Origin: Gamarada debralockiae | Taxonomy: Eukaryota > Ascomycota > Leotiomycetes > Helotiales > Hyphodiscaceae | Length of the DNA stretch: 60,746 nt | Assembly (NCBI GenBank): GCA_002803225.1 | Contig: NXFV01001612.1 | Span: 1 to 60,746, forward strand | Direction of reading: 5' to 3' | In this document: positions 45,695 through 57,900 of the stretch, piece after piece | Position numbering within the stretch: the first letter of the stretch is position 1 | How the letters are laid out: each line of letters begins with the position of its first letter | Translations under genes and position numbers: made by a program | Notes under the pieces: generated by a model | What the model was told of the DNA's origin: nothing | The model's database searches: none | Seen by the model: the letters and a program-made list of their open reading frames with translations, nothing else

Positions 45695-46794
45695 TCATGC
45701 TAAACACTGACTGTACCATGGATTGCCATACGTGCAAGTGCCGCTCGCGCAAGTTGTGGGCCCAGTCCATCCGATTCCACCTGCTTGCAGTTAGTATACA
45801 ACACTGGTATTGCACACAAGGAGATTTGAAACTTACCACATTGACCGTATAATGGGGAGCCAGTTGAGGAAGCCGCTTTGCTTGTTGTGGTCGTAGTAGC
45901 AGCTTTAGTAGTCGTCGTCGTCGTTCCCGATCCGCCCCCCAACTCGAAGACAATACTGTATGCACTGACGCTCAACACGGCATCGGTGCCCGTGAATGGT
46001 TCCGTACCTGCCCCGATACTCGTCACGTATTGGCTCGTGCTGAATCCTTCATTTGTTGCAAGATATGTCAAGAAGAGTTTAATATCTCCTGAAAAGCTTG
46101 TGACTTCGCTTGCGGCGACGAAGGAGTAAACGGTGGTATCGCCATTTGGGCCTGAGTACAGCTTCCAGGATATGCCATTGATGGTAGGGGTCGAGATCGG
46201 GGAGCCGGTAGAGGAGATAGGTCCGGCGCCTCCGAGTGCGGCGAGCCAGATCATGATTTCGTACTCGTTTGAGCCGGTGGCCGTGCTGGAGGTGAACATA
46301 TCATAAGCTACATCGGCAACGATGCTTGTGCCGGTATAGCTACGTGAAAAGTTAGACCTGTTATAGCAACGAAATTGCCAAAGGAGGTAACACTAGCATA
46401 GAAGTCGCCGGAAGCATAGGCACGCTTACCTGTAGTCCCAAACGGAAGGTATGCTAGAGATCGCAGATACTTGATATCCTGTCGACTGCGTCACAACAAC
46501 ATTGGCGAATGATTTGACAGAACTAGAGCCACCAGCCCATGTCCAGCTGGTGGACCAAACAATAGTGTTTCCAGAGAGGGAAGTAAATGTGCTGCATTGA
46601 GAGCCAGAAGTCGCTGCGGACTCGCCCCAAAGATCTTGATAGAGTGTGTAAGTGCCCGTCACAACAGAATCCCATTGCCCGCAGATGGTAGTGGCACGCT
46701 TGTCGAGTGTTTTTGACGGAACCCCAGCGGCTGATGGAGCCGCCAGAGCTGTGGTGGCTAGAAAGCCAGCCGTAAGAATGGAGATGAACAACAT
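45695..46794 (-). CDS. GH12 endoglucanase with C-terminal CBM1
   Basis: This is a secreted beta-1,4-endoglucanase (or xyloglucanase) of family GH12 joined to a fungal cellulose-binding module. Minus-strand exons are 46794-46430, 46339-45837 and 45780-45695 (954 nt, 317 aa). Signal peptide 1-18 ([18 protein letters not shown]) is followed by a KR pro-site. The GH12 catalytic Glu pair is at 149 ([10 protein letters not shown]) and 235 (GAGTEPFTG). A Thr/Ser/Ala linker (about 258-285) leads to CBM1, whose Cys and aromatic residues are in [15 protein letters not shown] and [12 protein letters not shown]. The third exon encodes most of CBM1 and is invisible unless spliced; the intron holds TACTAAC. 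It fits the plant-wall theme of the window. Confidence 0.93.
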
Positions 46795-48672
46795 ATTGGA
46801 AGAAGTATCAACAGAGAAGAGAATTGTGATGCGAATGAACGACAGTAATGCGGAGAAGAAAACGAACCAACGTGGGAGCAGAAATCCATCTTATCATATT
46901 CTGTGGGATTGCGAGCCTCTCATCTCAATTGAGCGGTAAGCCATGAGCTTTTGGAATAGCCCATAAAAGCCCAGTTCGTGGGATTTTCTATATAGGCAGA
47001 CTGCCGCGTTTCATTGTTTCTGTGGATCACGATTCCATCAATGACAGCACCACAAACATATTAAAAACTGTCTTTTAAAATGAAGTCTAAGATATAAAAT
47101 GAAAGGCATCGTCTGATCACAGCAAAAGAACCGATGGACCCGAAAAAACTGAGACTCGAGAGTGTATCTCCATTCCAATTGGTGTTTGCATCGTGATCGG
47201 GAAGACACTGGACCCTAGGAAAGGTGAAACGCGGTGGGTCCCAATTTATATTCGGAAGACGGAACCTCAAATAGATTAAATGTAATTTTGCTAAATTGGT
47301 CCTCTAGATCGTGTAAAGTGAGCTCTATAGCCAATTGAATGCGGAGGAACCAAACGGCACGAATCAAAGGGTCTTAAATGGAGATCTTCCTGGGTGTCAA
47401 GATCTTGGAAAGAAGAAACCACGTGGCGCAAACATGAGCCTCAAATGACAAGGGTGCGGGGCAAAATTGAGGGGTAATAGGCAATTTTCAACAACGGAAG
47501 AAATCCCCATGGCTTGTCAGCAGACTCAACACTGACATAGATTTTGCAGCAACGAGAACATTCTCTCCATGGAGTATCCTTTTTGCAGTGAGGCCTATTC
47601 CTCATCGATATCTGTTCAATTTGCAATGCTCAAGCATCCAAGCGCGAAAAGGACAAAGGAAGGAGAGTTTTCTGCACGAGCTCAAAGTCTATCTGAAGAC
47701 AAGATGCTGCACAGCTAGGAAACGTGGCAGCAGAAGAGCACGCCAATCAAAGAGCGAAAATGTTTAGGCTTTGTCCATTGTTTTTCTTTCAACTCATCAA
47801 CACAGCCCTCATTCTGTTGAGGTTGCTGTGCAGCGATAAGCCTTCATCTCCTGATACAAAAACAGACCTGTAATATGGTTTGAACTTCAGTACTTCACCC
47901 TCATGGATAGATGCTCCACTTCCATGGGCTGCACAGACCTTGAAAGCATTGTTATGCCAACCTTATAGACTTGTTTAAGTAAACTCATGAGCACCAGTTC
48001 CTTGTCTGTAAATTCCCATAGACTTCACAAAGTGCTAGTGTGCTTGGAGCAAGACGACGTCTTGAGAAGCATCGAAGTTGTTATGGACAATAGATGACCT
48101 CTCATCAGCGGGCTTGAAGCTTGTCAGACTCTGACCTTGAAAAAATGGTCGGATGTACCTTCGTGCTTGTATGTAGAAACAAGAATACGACCACGATAAC
48201 CTTGATAAACATGACATATGAATTGTGTTAGAAATATAGAAGATCTGCATATATGTGCAGAGTTCACGCCATGCTCATGCATACAAGATTGCGGAGCGTG
48301 TGACTAAAGCTTCGTTTTCTCACATCGAACAGTAGCAAAAGCACCAGCAGGGACGACTCCGCAACGCAAAATAGTTCGATACCGAAACTTGTATCTGCTA
48401 AAACCCTTTCGATTTATGCAAATTGAGGAATGGCCATCACTGGACAAAAAGAAAAGAATATAAACGCTTCCACCCCTCAAGCACTAAACATTATACTACG
48501 AATACATCACAGCTGGAAGACGTCCTAATGTTTCCCTCTTCCTAGTCGTCCTCCTCCTCATCGGCACCATCGAGCTAAGTGGAGAAAAGAAGGGTTGTAG
48601 ACCGCAGAAGCCGCGGAATATATAGAGCATGTGCTAGGACTCACTAAGTTCAAGGTGAGGGCCTTAAAAGTC
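46795..48672. other. Gene-free interval
   Basis: These 1.88 kb include the GH12 promoter. Only short unsupported frames are present. A possible minus-strand terminal exon (CTCGATGGTGCCGATGAGG onward, 48576-48543, acidic tail) was considered and left out. Confidence 0.45.
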
Positions 48673-49367
48673 ATGATCCCTTTCACGGTCGCAGCCTGCC
48701 CTGACAGTGAATATCATCCTCGACATCAGAGCACGAAATCAGTGAATATCATCCTCGACATCAGAGCACGAAATTTGAAAGTTCATCATCTTCCTCTCTT
48801 TCCACCTTCCCATCAACAACAAAACGAGTCTCATCAACAACTTCGACTACCCAAAACGAATCAATCCAACATCCACTCACCCTGTCGTTCTTCAAGAAGC
48901 ATGCGACTCCCCTCCTCACACTTACCACCTTCCTCCTTGTCATAGCCCTATCAACACCCAAACTTGCAATTACCTCACCTTCCGTGTCATCGAGGATATT
49001 GACATATCGGACAATCCCTCGTGGTGAGGGTGCCGCCAAGACCGTCTTGACCGGTGGTCCGATGTGGGCTCGTTATGTTGAGGGACTTGATACAGATGGC
49101 CCGATGTGGGCTCGTGATATCGAGGATATCGATACCGAGGGACCAATATGGGCTCGCGCTGGACATACCGTCGACGTCGACCTCACCGATGGACTCATGT
49201 GGGCTCGGGGTGAAGATGCCACCAAGGTCATGCAGACCGAAGGTCCTATGTGGGCTCGTGATGAAGAAGCTAGTAAGATCGTCTTGACTGATAGTCCCGT
49301 GGTACTTCTTTTCGGTTTCCTTCCATCGTTCAAGTTGCTTCTAGAGTCGCGAGACTTCACCTTCTGA
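48673..49367 (+). pseudogene. Repeat-peptide precursor-like ORF (GPMWAR repeats) interrupted by a 35-bp duplication
   Basis: The plus strand encodes five in-frame hexapeptides, GPMWAR (49056-49073), GPMWAR (49098-49115), GPIWAR (49140-49157), GLMWAR (49191-49208) and GPMWAR (49242-49259), 42, 42, 51 and 51 nt apart. They are separated by acidic spacers that often end T-D/E. Codons vary mostly at third positions, so selection on the peptide is likely. Upstream in the same frame is a hydrophobic stretch (LLTLTTFLLVIALSTPKLA, 48912-48968), like a signal or membrane anchor. No ATG exists in that frame, and TGA at 48708 closes it. The ATG at 48673 lies in the other frame, and one extra copy of a 35-bp tandem repeat accounts for the shift. 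Kex2-type KR sites between repeats are absent. The family is unknown to me; a secreted peptide precursor is inference. Confidence 0.6.
48705..48774. repeat. Perfect 35-bp tandem duplication
   Basis: Two identical, directly adjacent copies occupy 48705-48739 and 48740-48774 (each starting cagtgaatatcatcctcg). Identity suggests a recent event. 35 is not a multiple of three, so the second copy changes the reading frame. Confidence 0.95.
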
Positions 49368-49620
49368 AGATCTCGCTTGACTCCTAAATCAGTTCCGTTC
49401 GCAAAGGCATTCCTCGAAGAGCCAATGCTGACTCCGAGATCTTAAATAGTGGATTCGTGATGAGGTATCGGCCAACGTCGTCCTTAGTGATGGTTTAATG
49501 TGGGCTCGCGACTCCTCATTCTCCAGCCCCTCCCTATACGACCAAATCTATGCCCTCATGATGCTAGTGAGAACGACGGACCGTTGTGCGCGACTAGCTC
49601 CAATCTAAATACCTGCACTT
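49368..49620 (+). pseudogene. Decayed downstream continuation of the WAR-repeat sequence
   Basis: A sixth hexapeptide copy, GLMWAR (49492-49509), lies 125 nt past the stop at 49365-49367 and in a different frame. It is preceded by a degenerate copy reading stop-W-I-R-D-E (49448-49465). The repeat array was therefore once longer, or an unrecognised intron separates the parts. Confidence 0.4.
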
Positions 49621-50835
49621 GCAAGCCGTGTGTCTGGTAAGTGATTCTCTCAGCAATACGTCCAACTACGCATATCTCATCTCTATTGAGCAATTGCTGA
49701 TTCGGATTCTTACAGCTCAGCAAAACACCGCCGAACTCTGGGCCTATGACCACAACTTCGTTCAAGTCGGATGCAACACTTCTGTCCCCGTCTCCACTAC
49801 CTTCCAAGAGGCTCTCATGGGCAAGAGATTCACTTTCGATTCCTACCTCAAGTCACCCAGAATTATGCTCCTCGCAGCATTACCTACGCCCTACGAACCG
49901 CCAGACATATGGTTGGGGAACTGGTACGAGCTATTGCAGCAATGGTGATCCAAGTGGCTTGATGCCGGGTTTCCGACTTGCTTGTTATGTTTCTCAATTG
50001 TTAAGTGGGAGGCTGGATGGCATTGAACGATTGGCATGATGGGATTTTAGAGCTGCGGATGAGACTTGATGCATGAAGTGTGAAAGACCACCTGAACTGA
50101 GCATCATTGGATAGATTGAGGTGCGCGGCTTCAGCCATGATTTTTCCAACTGGGATGCATAGGATACGGCAATAGTGTAGGAAGCAATGCTCTTGGCATA
50201 GACAATCCATTACTTGGACGTTGCCCTGCGATCGGTTACGACGAACTTCATATTGATGTAAGGCTTAATTAATTCAGTATTAAGGCAGTCAGTCTTCCTG
50301 CACGGTTGAATATAGCTTCCTTTCCCAAATCCAAGGGCCTGCTGCACCGGAGCTTTTCACCAAAGTGAGGAAAAACCCTTTGATAATGAAGAACTTTGTC
50401 TCACTTCTCAAGGGTGTTGGACTGCATCACGGCTCGCCAGAAAGGAGATGACAAGAGCAGAAGCAGTTGACCTCATCGTAGTCAGGGCCACGGTGGACTG
50501 GACACAAACGATTCTGCAGCAGATGTTACTAACCCCACGCTGACTACGAATATACTTGCAGAGATCCGAGGCAATCGGGATGATGAAGATGCTCAAGCCA
50601 TGACGCAGGTGATCAGAGTTTCACTTCCTACACTCAACCTCGGTTCGGTCCCCACGTGATCCACCCCTATCTTTACCTTTCCTTAGTGATACGCCCGTAG
50701 CTTCCCCTTATCCATTCTCTCACCATCATCCCCACCTGGCGCGGGATGATTTGTAATTATATAATTATATAACTAACCTTGATTTAGGCGTTATAATATA
50801 ATTAAGTTAAGCGTTATATAATTGTACAAAGTAGG

Positions 50836-51191
50836 TGTAACAAGAGCCTAGCTCCTGAAGGTACATGGGCGATTTCACATTGGCGATTTCACATAGGTGA
50901 GCCAGGCTCAACATTGTGCACAGTCAGGGACAGTCAGCGATTAGTCAGTGTACAGACAGTTGCAGAGTCAGCAGCTAGTACAGCTAGCTGCTGGAGTCAG
51001 GAGCTAGGAGTGAAGGATAAGTAAGGCCTATTGACCCTACTGGGGAAGGCAAGCTTGAGTTTTTATGATCCACAAGCGTATAAGTACCGCGGAACCTCTT
51101 TCCAACCACTATTGTTTCCTTTCCCCTATTGCTACTTCTCTGATATACTGTAATCCCTCCTGCTGCCCTCCAGCTACCTGTAGCTGTTACA
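50836..51191 (+). repeat. Possible solo LTR or similar remnant
   Basis: The segment starts TGTAAC and ends GTTACA, a 6-bp inverted terminal pair of TG...CA form. It has a TATA-like TATAAG at 51079 placed as in an LTR promoter. The 5-bp flanks (gtagg, ctacg) do not match, so no target duplication is visible. AT-rich flanks and nearby element debris fit. Confidence 0.3.
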
Positions 51192-51519
51192 CTACGTAAT
51201 AGAATCTCACGCATTGAAGACTCTATGCAGAAAGTGCTGTATTGACGAAAGTACTAAGCTAAGGAGAGAAGGAAAAGGTTTTACAAGTCTAATACTGTAT
51301 AACTCTAAGACGCGCTAGTACACGCTAGGCTCCTATGCCACGCTAGGCGCGTGATTCACGCGCAGTCAGACATGGTCAGGTGGCAAATCGCCAGAAACTG
51401 TCACACTTTTAATTAGATATAGCTGCATATGTAATGTCATGTAATAGCATTATAATATACAATCTACTTTTTATCGGACTATATGGTTATTTGTATTTAG
51501 GTCAGGATTATAAACCTAT

Positions 51520-51962
51520 CACGCGGAAACGTTTAGTCATGATACACCAAAAAATGCCCCCATTTTCAACAACATCACCAATATCACTACAAATAAATTA
51601 AAATAAAATATTTTGTAAATTAATAACCAGTCATTTGACCGTGACTATTTACACACTACTTTAAACTTTCAACAGTGCGTACGCGCATCGCTAGTGGCTT
51701 TATAAGGGTATTAAAGGATTTTTCGATCTCGTTGAGGGGGTCGATTCGATTAAGTGTCGAGGGTTGTAGTTCAGGCGACGCCGGTGAAGGCTAAGAGTCT
51801 GGGATTTCTCCCACTTGTTTGCTATGTCTTCCTTGGTTTTCGCGCGTCATTTTGGCACAAAAATTATGTGTTTTGAGTTTGAATTGATTTAATTAAAATT
51901 GTTTGAAAATAGGCTGCTGAAATAAATTATTTTGGTGTATCATGACTAAGCGTCTCCGCGTG
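51520..51962. mobile_element. MITE-like DNA transposon remnant with 33-bp terminal inverted repeats
   Basis: The left end (51520-51552, starting CACGCGGAAACGTTTAGTC) and the reverse complement of the right end (51930-51962, CACGCGGAGACGCTTAGTC) agree at 31 of 33 positions; both differences are transitions. The element is 443 bp and encodes no transposase, so it is non-autonomous. It is flanked by CCTAT on both sides (51515-51519 and 51963-51967), a likely 5-bp target-site duplication. The middle is AT-rich near both ends with a GC-richer core. I cannot name the superfamily. Confidence 0.82.
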
Positions 51963-54900
51963 CCTATCAACCTCCTATCCCCGACCTTCCGAAAGAAACC
52001 GAATTCCCCCTCGGCAAACATGATATCCTCATCCTCATCACGTTTCTCGTTCTTCCTCAAACATGTCTCAGCCCCGGCATAGCGTCGGCTCGCTACCGGC
52101 ATTAAATGTTTCCTGAGCCTGAAAATGATTCTCCGCAAAGAAACAGCATCTCAACTTCTTCACCGGATCCCTGCCCTGCCGCCCTGGCATTAGCACGAGG
52201 TTCATATATAAGGCTTTATGGCTTGAAGCCTCAATCTTCACCAACGCAACGTGTCTTCTCGTACCAAAGTTTCATTCCACGCGAACCCTAATTTTGCTCA
52301 AGATACACAAGCCGTGAAAGAGAAAGTGGGGAATTAATGAGGCAAGCTACGAAAATTTGGGCGTTTGATGGAGTTCAGGCAGGGGCAAAGCGCAATATTT
52401 TACGCATGAAGCTGGAGTAAAAATTCGAAAAGATACTGTAGCTTCGGCGAAACCTTGGTTTCTTCTATTGTGTTCCGCTAGTCGCATATGCTAGACTAAG
52501 AAAACTCTCTCGTGTGCCAAGCACCAATAGACCAGTGAAATCTATCTGGTTATCTGGAGAACTGGGCGGCGGCGTGCGAATACTGGCAGCGGAGAGCTAC
52601 GGAAGAAGACTGGTGGGAGGGAAAGCGGGCTTGGAGGTGTTGACGTGATGGAATAGAAATGTTGGGGGAGATGGCTCCGGTCTGAGCTTAATTTTAGAAG
52701 ATATGATCCCATGAGTGGTGTTAACAGTCATCATATTGCAGAGACGGTTCGGCATTTAATAATGTAGCTGTTACTGTAAGGTGAGGGATGGGGGGACGAG
52801 ACGGGAATTCCCCGAGATGGTTGCTCTTGAAGTTTGTTCCTGCCGGCAGGTGAACTGATATCAAAATCACGTACATCGGGGAATCCGAGATTGGGGTGGA
52901 GATAGCTTGACGGGCTTCATTTGAAGCGCAAAAGCGCGGTTGAGGTGGAGGTGAGGCTATCACATGAAAATATTGAAAGTCCACCTACTGACTCCGTCAG
53001 ATCGTAACCCCTTGAAAAGGTACAAGTTCCTTCGCACCCTAGCCAATTGATACCCGCGGATAGGGTACCAAGTACTCGCGGATTTCGTATCAAAAGGGAC
53101 CGAATACAAGGAAGACAAGTTCCCTCGGGTGAATTCGGGGGGCCAACAACCCACCAACTGCCAGAGCACGTGGGCTTGTCTCAACACGATCACGTGCTGC
53201 GAGCAAGGTCTTTGATGGATTTCCCCGCGCCGGAGAAACTTCCTGGATGAACTTGTCTCAAAAGGTGTTTTGTGAGGAGATACCTTTGTCTCTCTTGAAT
53301 TTTACCCCTTAATTATTGCTCCGAATCATTCCACGTGCGTAAACGATAACAAAGGAGGCCCAATTGGTATCAAGGCGTAATTCCTCACTCCACGCTTGAA
53401 CACCCTCAAGCAAATCACACTTCATGCTCGAGGGTTCGTATCACCCACGTTTCTTCGGAAACCTCGCTCCGCAATCACGTCTTGCCAGGTTTCAAGATAA
53501 TCTTAACAAAGCGACCAACGCGGAAAGTCGGAGACAAAGCTGAGTGAGAACACAAGGAAAATGGTAAAAGCGCTGACGGCCAGAGTCGAATATGGAAATG
53601 CCTCCTATTTCGCATTACCGTTTTGAATTCATCCGGTGGATGTGGGTCTCTGGAATCCGGAAGGTACAATTTTCTTCGTATTTCCTCCTGTCGAGGCCCT
53701 GGCGCCCTGTCACATCGATACTCCACAATAATGCCTGTATGTTGGGTCTGATCGCCCGTCTCCGCATTCGAAGATTCGTGGAGAGTCACCCAGGATTACG
53801 GATACGATGACCCGCGAGACGAGAAGTCTACCTACCCATTTAGGCATCTCGAGGCCACGATTCCTCCTCGGCATCGGTCTTCCAGATCCTTTAGGCATGT
53901 AGACAATGGAGATCATACTTCGCAAAGGTCTTGGCGTCGCCGTCAGATTTGAGCGCGGTGCCATGTCGTCGGGGTCTGCCAGACGTTTTTCCTTTGCATT
54001 GATCTTCAATGCGTCAGGACGCGCTGACTAGGCTGACTCGTTCCGCATACGCGTATTGAGCCTCTTCATTTGTCGATGGAATCGATGCTTTGCTTTGATA
54101 CCTTGATTAATTAACGACGATAACGATGCTTTTGCTGATGTGCTGGCAAGTTATGGTGTTGAGGGCGCTCGAGGTGCCGATATCGAAAAGCAAAAAGGTA
54201 TTTGCAAGACAGGACGAGACGGGCCCGGGTGTTTTGACCCCACAAAGATATGCCGCCTTCCCCAGCTCTCACCGCAGGTTTTGTACGACCCCCACGCTGA
54301 TTCATTTTCGTGGAGCCTTGCAACGAGGACCCTGGTTGTTCCAGACAATCGGACCTGGCTCCGTAACGCTCTTTTCCCACTTTGCTTTCGGTGAATCGTG
54401 TGGCATTAGCAGCAACAAATTGATATGTTCACGCCCTTGCTGGGCGCATAACGAGACAGGTTTTCAGCATTGGATTTTTTGTGCTGAGGCGTCAAGTTTG
54501 CTCAGCCCCCTTACCCAGCAGCCCCAGAATATCTGGCATACTTCAAGACACCCTTGAATCTCCCGTCGGCGGGCATCGACTGGTCGAGTCTCGGATATCT
54601 GGGGCGAGTCAGCGCCTTGCAGGATGGAGCTGAAAAAGGCCTTTTTATCAGATCTCGAAATCCTGTTTACGCCTCCTTTTATTGACAATTTCCCCACACG
54701 GCCAAATCTCTCATCTTCAAAAGATAACAGAGATAACAATTTAATCTAGACGCGCAAATCACGGGATCCCGACAGACGCCACCAAATTGAGAGCAACTAT
54801 CGAAACTTGACTCAAAGGGGGCAAATTCGGCTTCGGCGAAACTGCAAGCCGCCAATCCAACGCTTGGACGAGCCAAGGCACTGTGATGGAGCCTGAGTGC

Positions 54901-57900
54901 TTCTAGAAGCATGAAAGAAGGGCATGGCATGTTTCCTCTCCTGTCTCCGCCAGTCACCGTCTCCACACCCTCGAACGAGTTCGAAGCGAAGTCTCGAAGT
55001 ATCTTTTTGATACGTGGCACTGATGGTTTTTTGATAGCATGATGGTTCTGTGCGAATATCGCGACTCGTTTTCAGGTTGGATGTCTAAGCAAGCAATTTT
55101 ATTCTCAGACTTATGGGTTCCAGGGCTCAGACTGGTTCGCACTTTTGTCGGTGTTCTGTTTGTCTTTTCCTCACTTTGACCCCACTATTTGCGACTCCCA
55201 GTCGGCCAACGATGATAGCGCTTCTTCGTATCATTCTCCAATTGCTTCACGATACCACATATGAAATCATGTTATTCATCTCACTCAGCACGGTACAGTA
55301 TCTAAACGCCAGTCAGCGACTGCTAGGTTCCTTCAAGTACTTTCATTTCCGTCGTCATGTTCGAGCTGGAGGAATTCCCGGGCCGTATTTTCCAACTGCG
55401 CTTTTGCTGTCAAAGCGACCATTTGATTCTGTGATTTATGGGTCAGTTCAATCATGACGAGCGAGGCAAATAATCTCACGATAACGTTTCGGGAGCTCGC
55501 GCAAAAACTGGAGAAGGGCCAGAGATTGCAAATCATATCCACTCCAACGACGCCGGCGAACCGGTCTCTCTCATGCAAAATCTTAATATTTTCATTGTGA
55601 AAATACGGCCCGAAGAAGGGCCTGTTTTGATTATCTGTTGGGTGAACTATTTGAATCTTCATACTTTCCTTCTAAAAGGGTGGTTGTTTCTAGTTTGCGA
55701 TCTTGTGGGGCAGGTTTGATGTTGAGAGTTTTGATGGGACTCCCCCTAGCGGAAGTGGCATTTTCAAACGCCGACGAGCGAGCGCTGTCTGTCGCTGTCT
55801 GGCGTCATCGCATAATGAACACGGGGGTGCTGTACCGAAGAATAAGCGCACGAGTCAGGAGGATGGAGAGTCAGGTCTAATAGTCTGAGGAAGTCTCGGA
55901 TTGCCCAAACGACAGCGTAGGAGATGATGTGACACGAGATGAGATCTGGAGACAACATGTGGAGCATATGAAGAGGGAGTGGATCATCCCTATCTTTAGC
56001 GAGGACCCTAAAATGGATCCCCTTGCTGCGTTCCGGAGGATTATCGTGGGAATGAAGATGAGGTGATCGTCGAAGGCTGACCTCAATACTGGATGAGATT
56101 TCGGGAGTTGGGAAAGAGAAAGGAGGCATTTGGGGTAGGTTACACGGTACCTGAAAATCCTACAACGCCCCCAGCATTTGTGAATGAGGTGGGGAAGGAA
56201 TTGGGCACCCCAACAGGGCCAAAAATAAAAGTAAGAACTGACTCAGCCTCGTCTCATCTCATCCCCATTTTGAAAGACGATGTGGCTTGGTTTCCATTTT
56301 TGCATCTCTCTTCGGGGGGACCCCTTCCTCTTCTAAAATCCCAAAACGGGAATACGAATTAGCATGACTTGATAGTTTGCCGGTTGCTCCATGGACGGAG
56401 GCCGGGAATAAATATCCAGAGTTTGTGCTAACGATGAAGGGGAGTGATGAAGTGGTGATCAGTATACGGACGTACGTACCCCAGGTTTCAATGCGCACCA
56501 GAGGATCGATCTCCTGGTGGCAGACCTCAAACAGGCTATCGATACGCGGCGGTATGCAGACTTCTGCTCGTCACAAATGACCCCGAATCAAAACCCCAGA
56601 TCCAAGCCAAAAAGTAACACCAAAGTAACGTCCTTATCTGCATCTGATTGCCCAGGTTGGTCGAAATGAAGTAATCGTGATTTGATAGGTGAGAGGGAGG
56701 CAAGCCGAGCAGACCGAAAGCTGCAGCGGGCTTACAAGCATTTGTCGTCGCCGACTATCGCTATCATGTCATTAACCTTGCGTTTGAGTGAGCCTATCCC
56801 CCCACAAACCCAAAGGACGGGAAATACCAACTCTCACTCGCTAGGTCTGCGTTTACCGTCTGCTTACTCCAGACCCTAAACCCCAATTACCATCGTATCA
56901 CTTGAGGAGAAAGCAGTTCTTGACGCCTCAGCTTGTGGGAGGTGTCGGAGTACAATCCAAGGGATGGGAATCTACTGGCTGAGAGGCATTTTCTATTTAA
57001 TGTACCCCACGGCTGAAAGCAGCAGGTTGGCTCTGAGTTGATGCCCTTCCCAGCTTAGACTCTAAAATAGAGATGCCACAGTCATCATAAATTCGCTGGT
57101 AGAAGTATAAGAGGATGATTATATATCTGGAGTAAGGAGGAGCCAGTCAAGTCATAGCAAAGACGAACATGACGACTGTGATCGTTGCCTTTAAACAATA
57201 TTATCTGTCGGCCTGGGGCGCGTCAAATCAACGAGGTTCTCCGCGTTTCGCAGCACTCCGAGATTTCTGACCCCTGTTCAAATGCCCTGCCTTGCCCAGC
57301 CACCGCCCAGTCTTGGGTGGAATCTTTCAAAATCGAAGGGCAGAGAAACACGTATGTAATTATTCAGTTGGAACTGTAAGTTGGAGTCAGCAATTCGAGG
57401 GGCCCCAGAAATGGGAGTGAGGTGTTGGAATATTATTTCAGGATTACAAAAAAATATGACACGTTTGCACTTGCCCCCTTCGTCCTGGTGCCCCAGGAGT
57501 ACTGTTTCCTTAGAGGTTCTTTTTCCTTTTGGATCCCTTCCTTCGATGATGCCTTAATGAAGTGTTACGTTACGAGCTTCAAGGAAAGACGGTCAAGGGG
57601 GGAGAGCAGATGCAAGCCTGAATCCTGTATTCGGCGTTCTGTCTTCAGCTTCAGCCTTCAGCCATCAAGCACGAAGAAAAAGTAGTCAAATCCCACTCCG
57701 TCATACCTGAGCCTGCATTTCCCGTAGAGCTACACGTGTGTACCTATCCGAATAGTGTCAAAGTGATGCCCTAATAGGTTTACGGTAGAAAGATATTTAT
57801 GACTAAGATCCGGATTTTCCCCACTCCTCTGCACGAAAAGCAATATTTTTGCAAAGGAAGAAAGACTTGCCCCATAAATCCAGGGATGGTAATTAATTCT

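Noticed and set aside
48543..48690. Possible minus-strand two-exon gene tail ending in an acidic DGADEEEDD-type C-terminus
   Set aside because: Splice motifs fit, but the frame meets a stop shortly upstream, no further exon could be joined and no family was recognised.
48761..49039. 92-codon minus-strand frame over the repeat-peptide locus
   Set aside because: It is antisense to the frame with clear third-position variation; no domain or start support.
48990..49040. Very short (27 nt) intron join in a minus-strand gene at the repeat locus
   Set aside because: Too short for a fungal intron and unsupported by a protein match.
49073..49360. Minus-strand reading of the repeats (RAHIGPSV-type)
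   Set aside because: Variable bases fall on the plus-frame third positions, which favours the plus strand.
49619..50039. Overlapping plus frames with possible intron after the repeat locus
   Set aside because: No domain recognised; candidate joins lead to stops or change frame without support.
53400..53450. GGGTTCGTATC-like box B of a tRNA gene
   Set aside because: No matching box A or cloverleaf could be drawn around it.
52100..57700. Many frames of 60-140 codons upstream of creA
   Set aside because: None shows domains, signal peptides or consistent splice structure.
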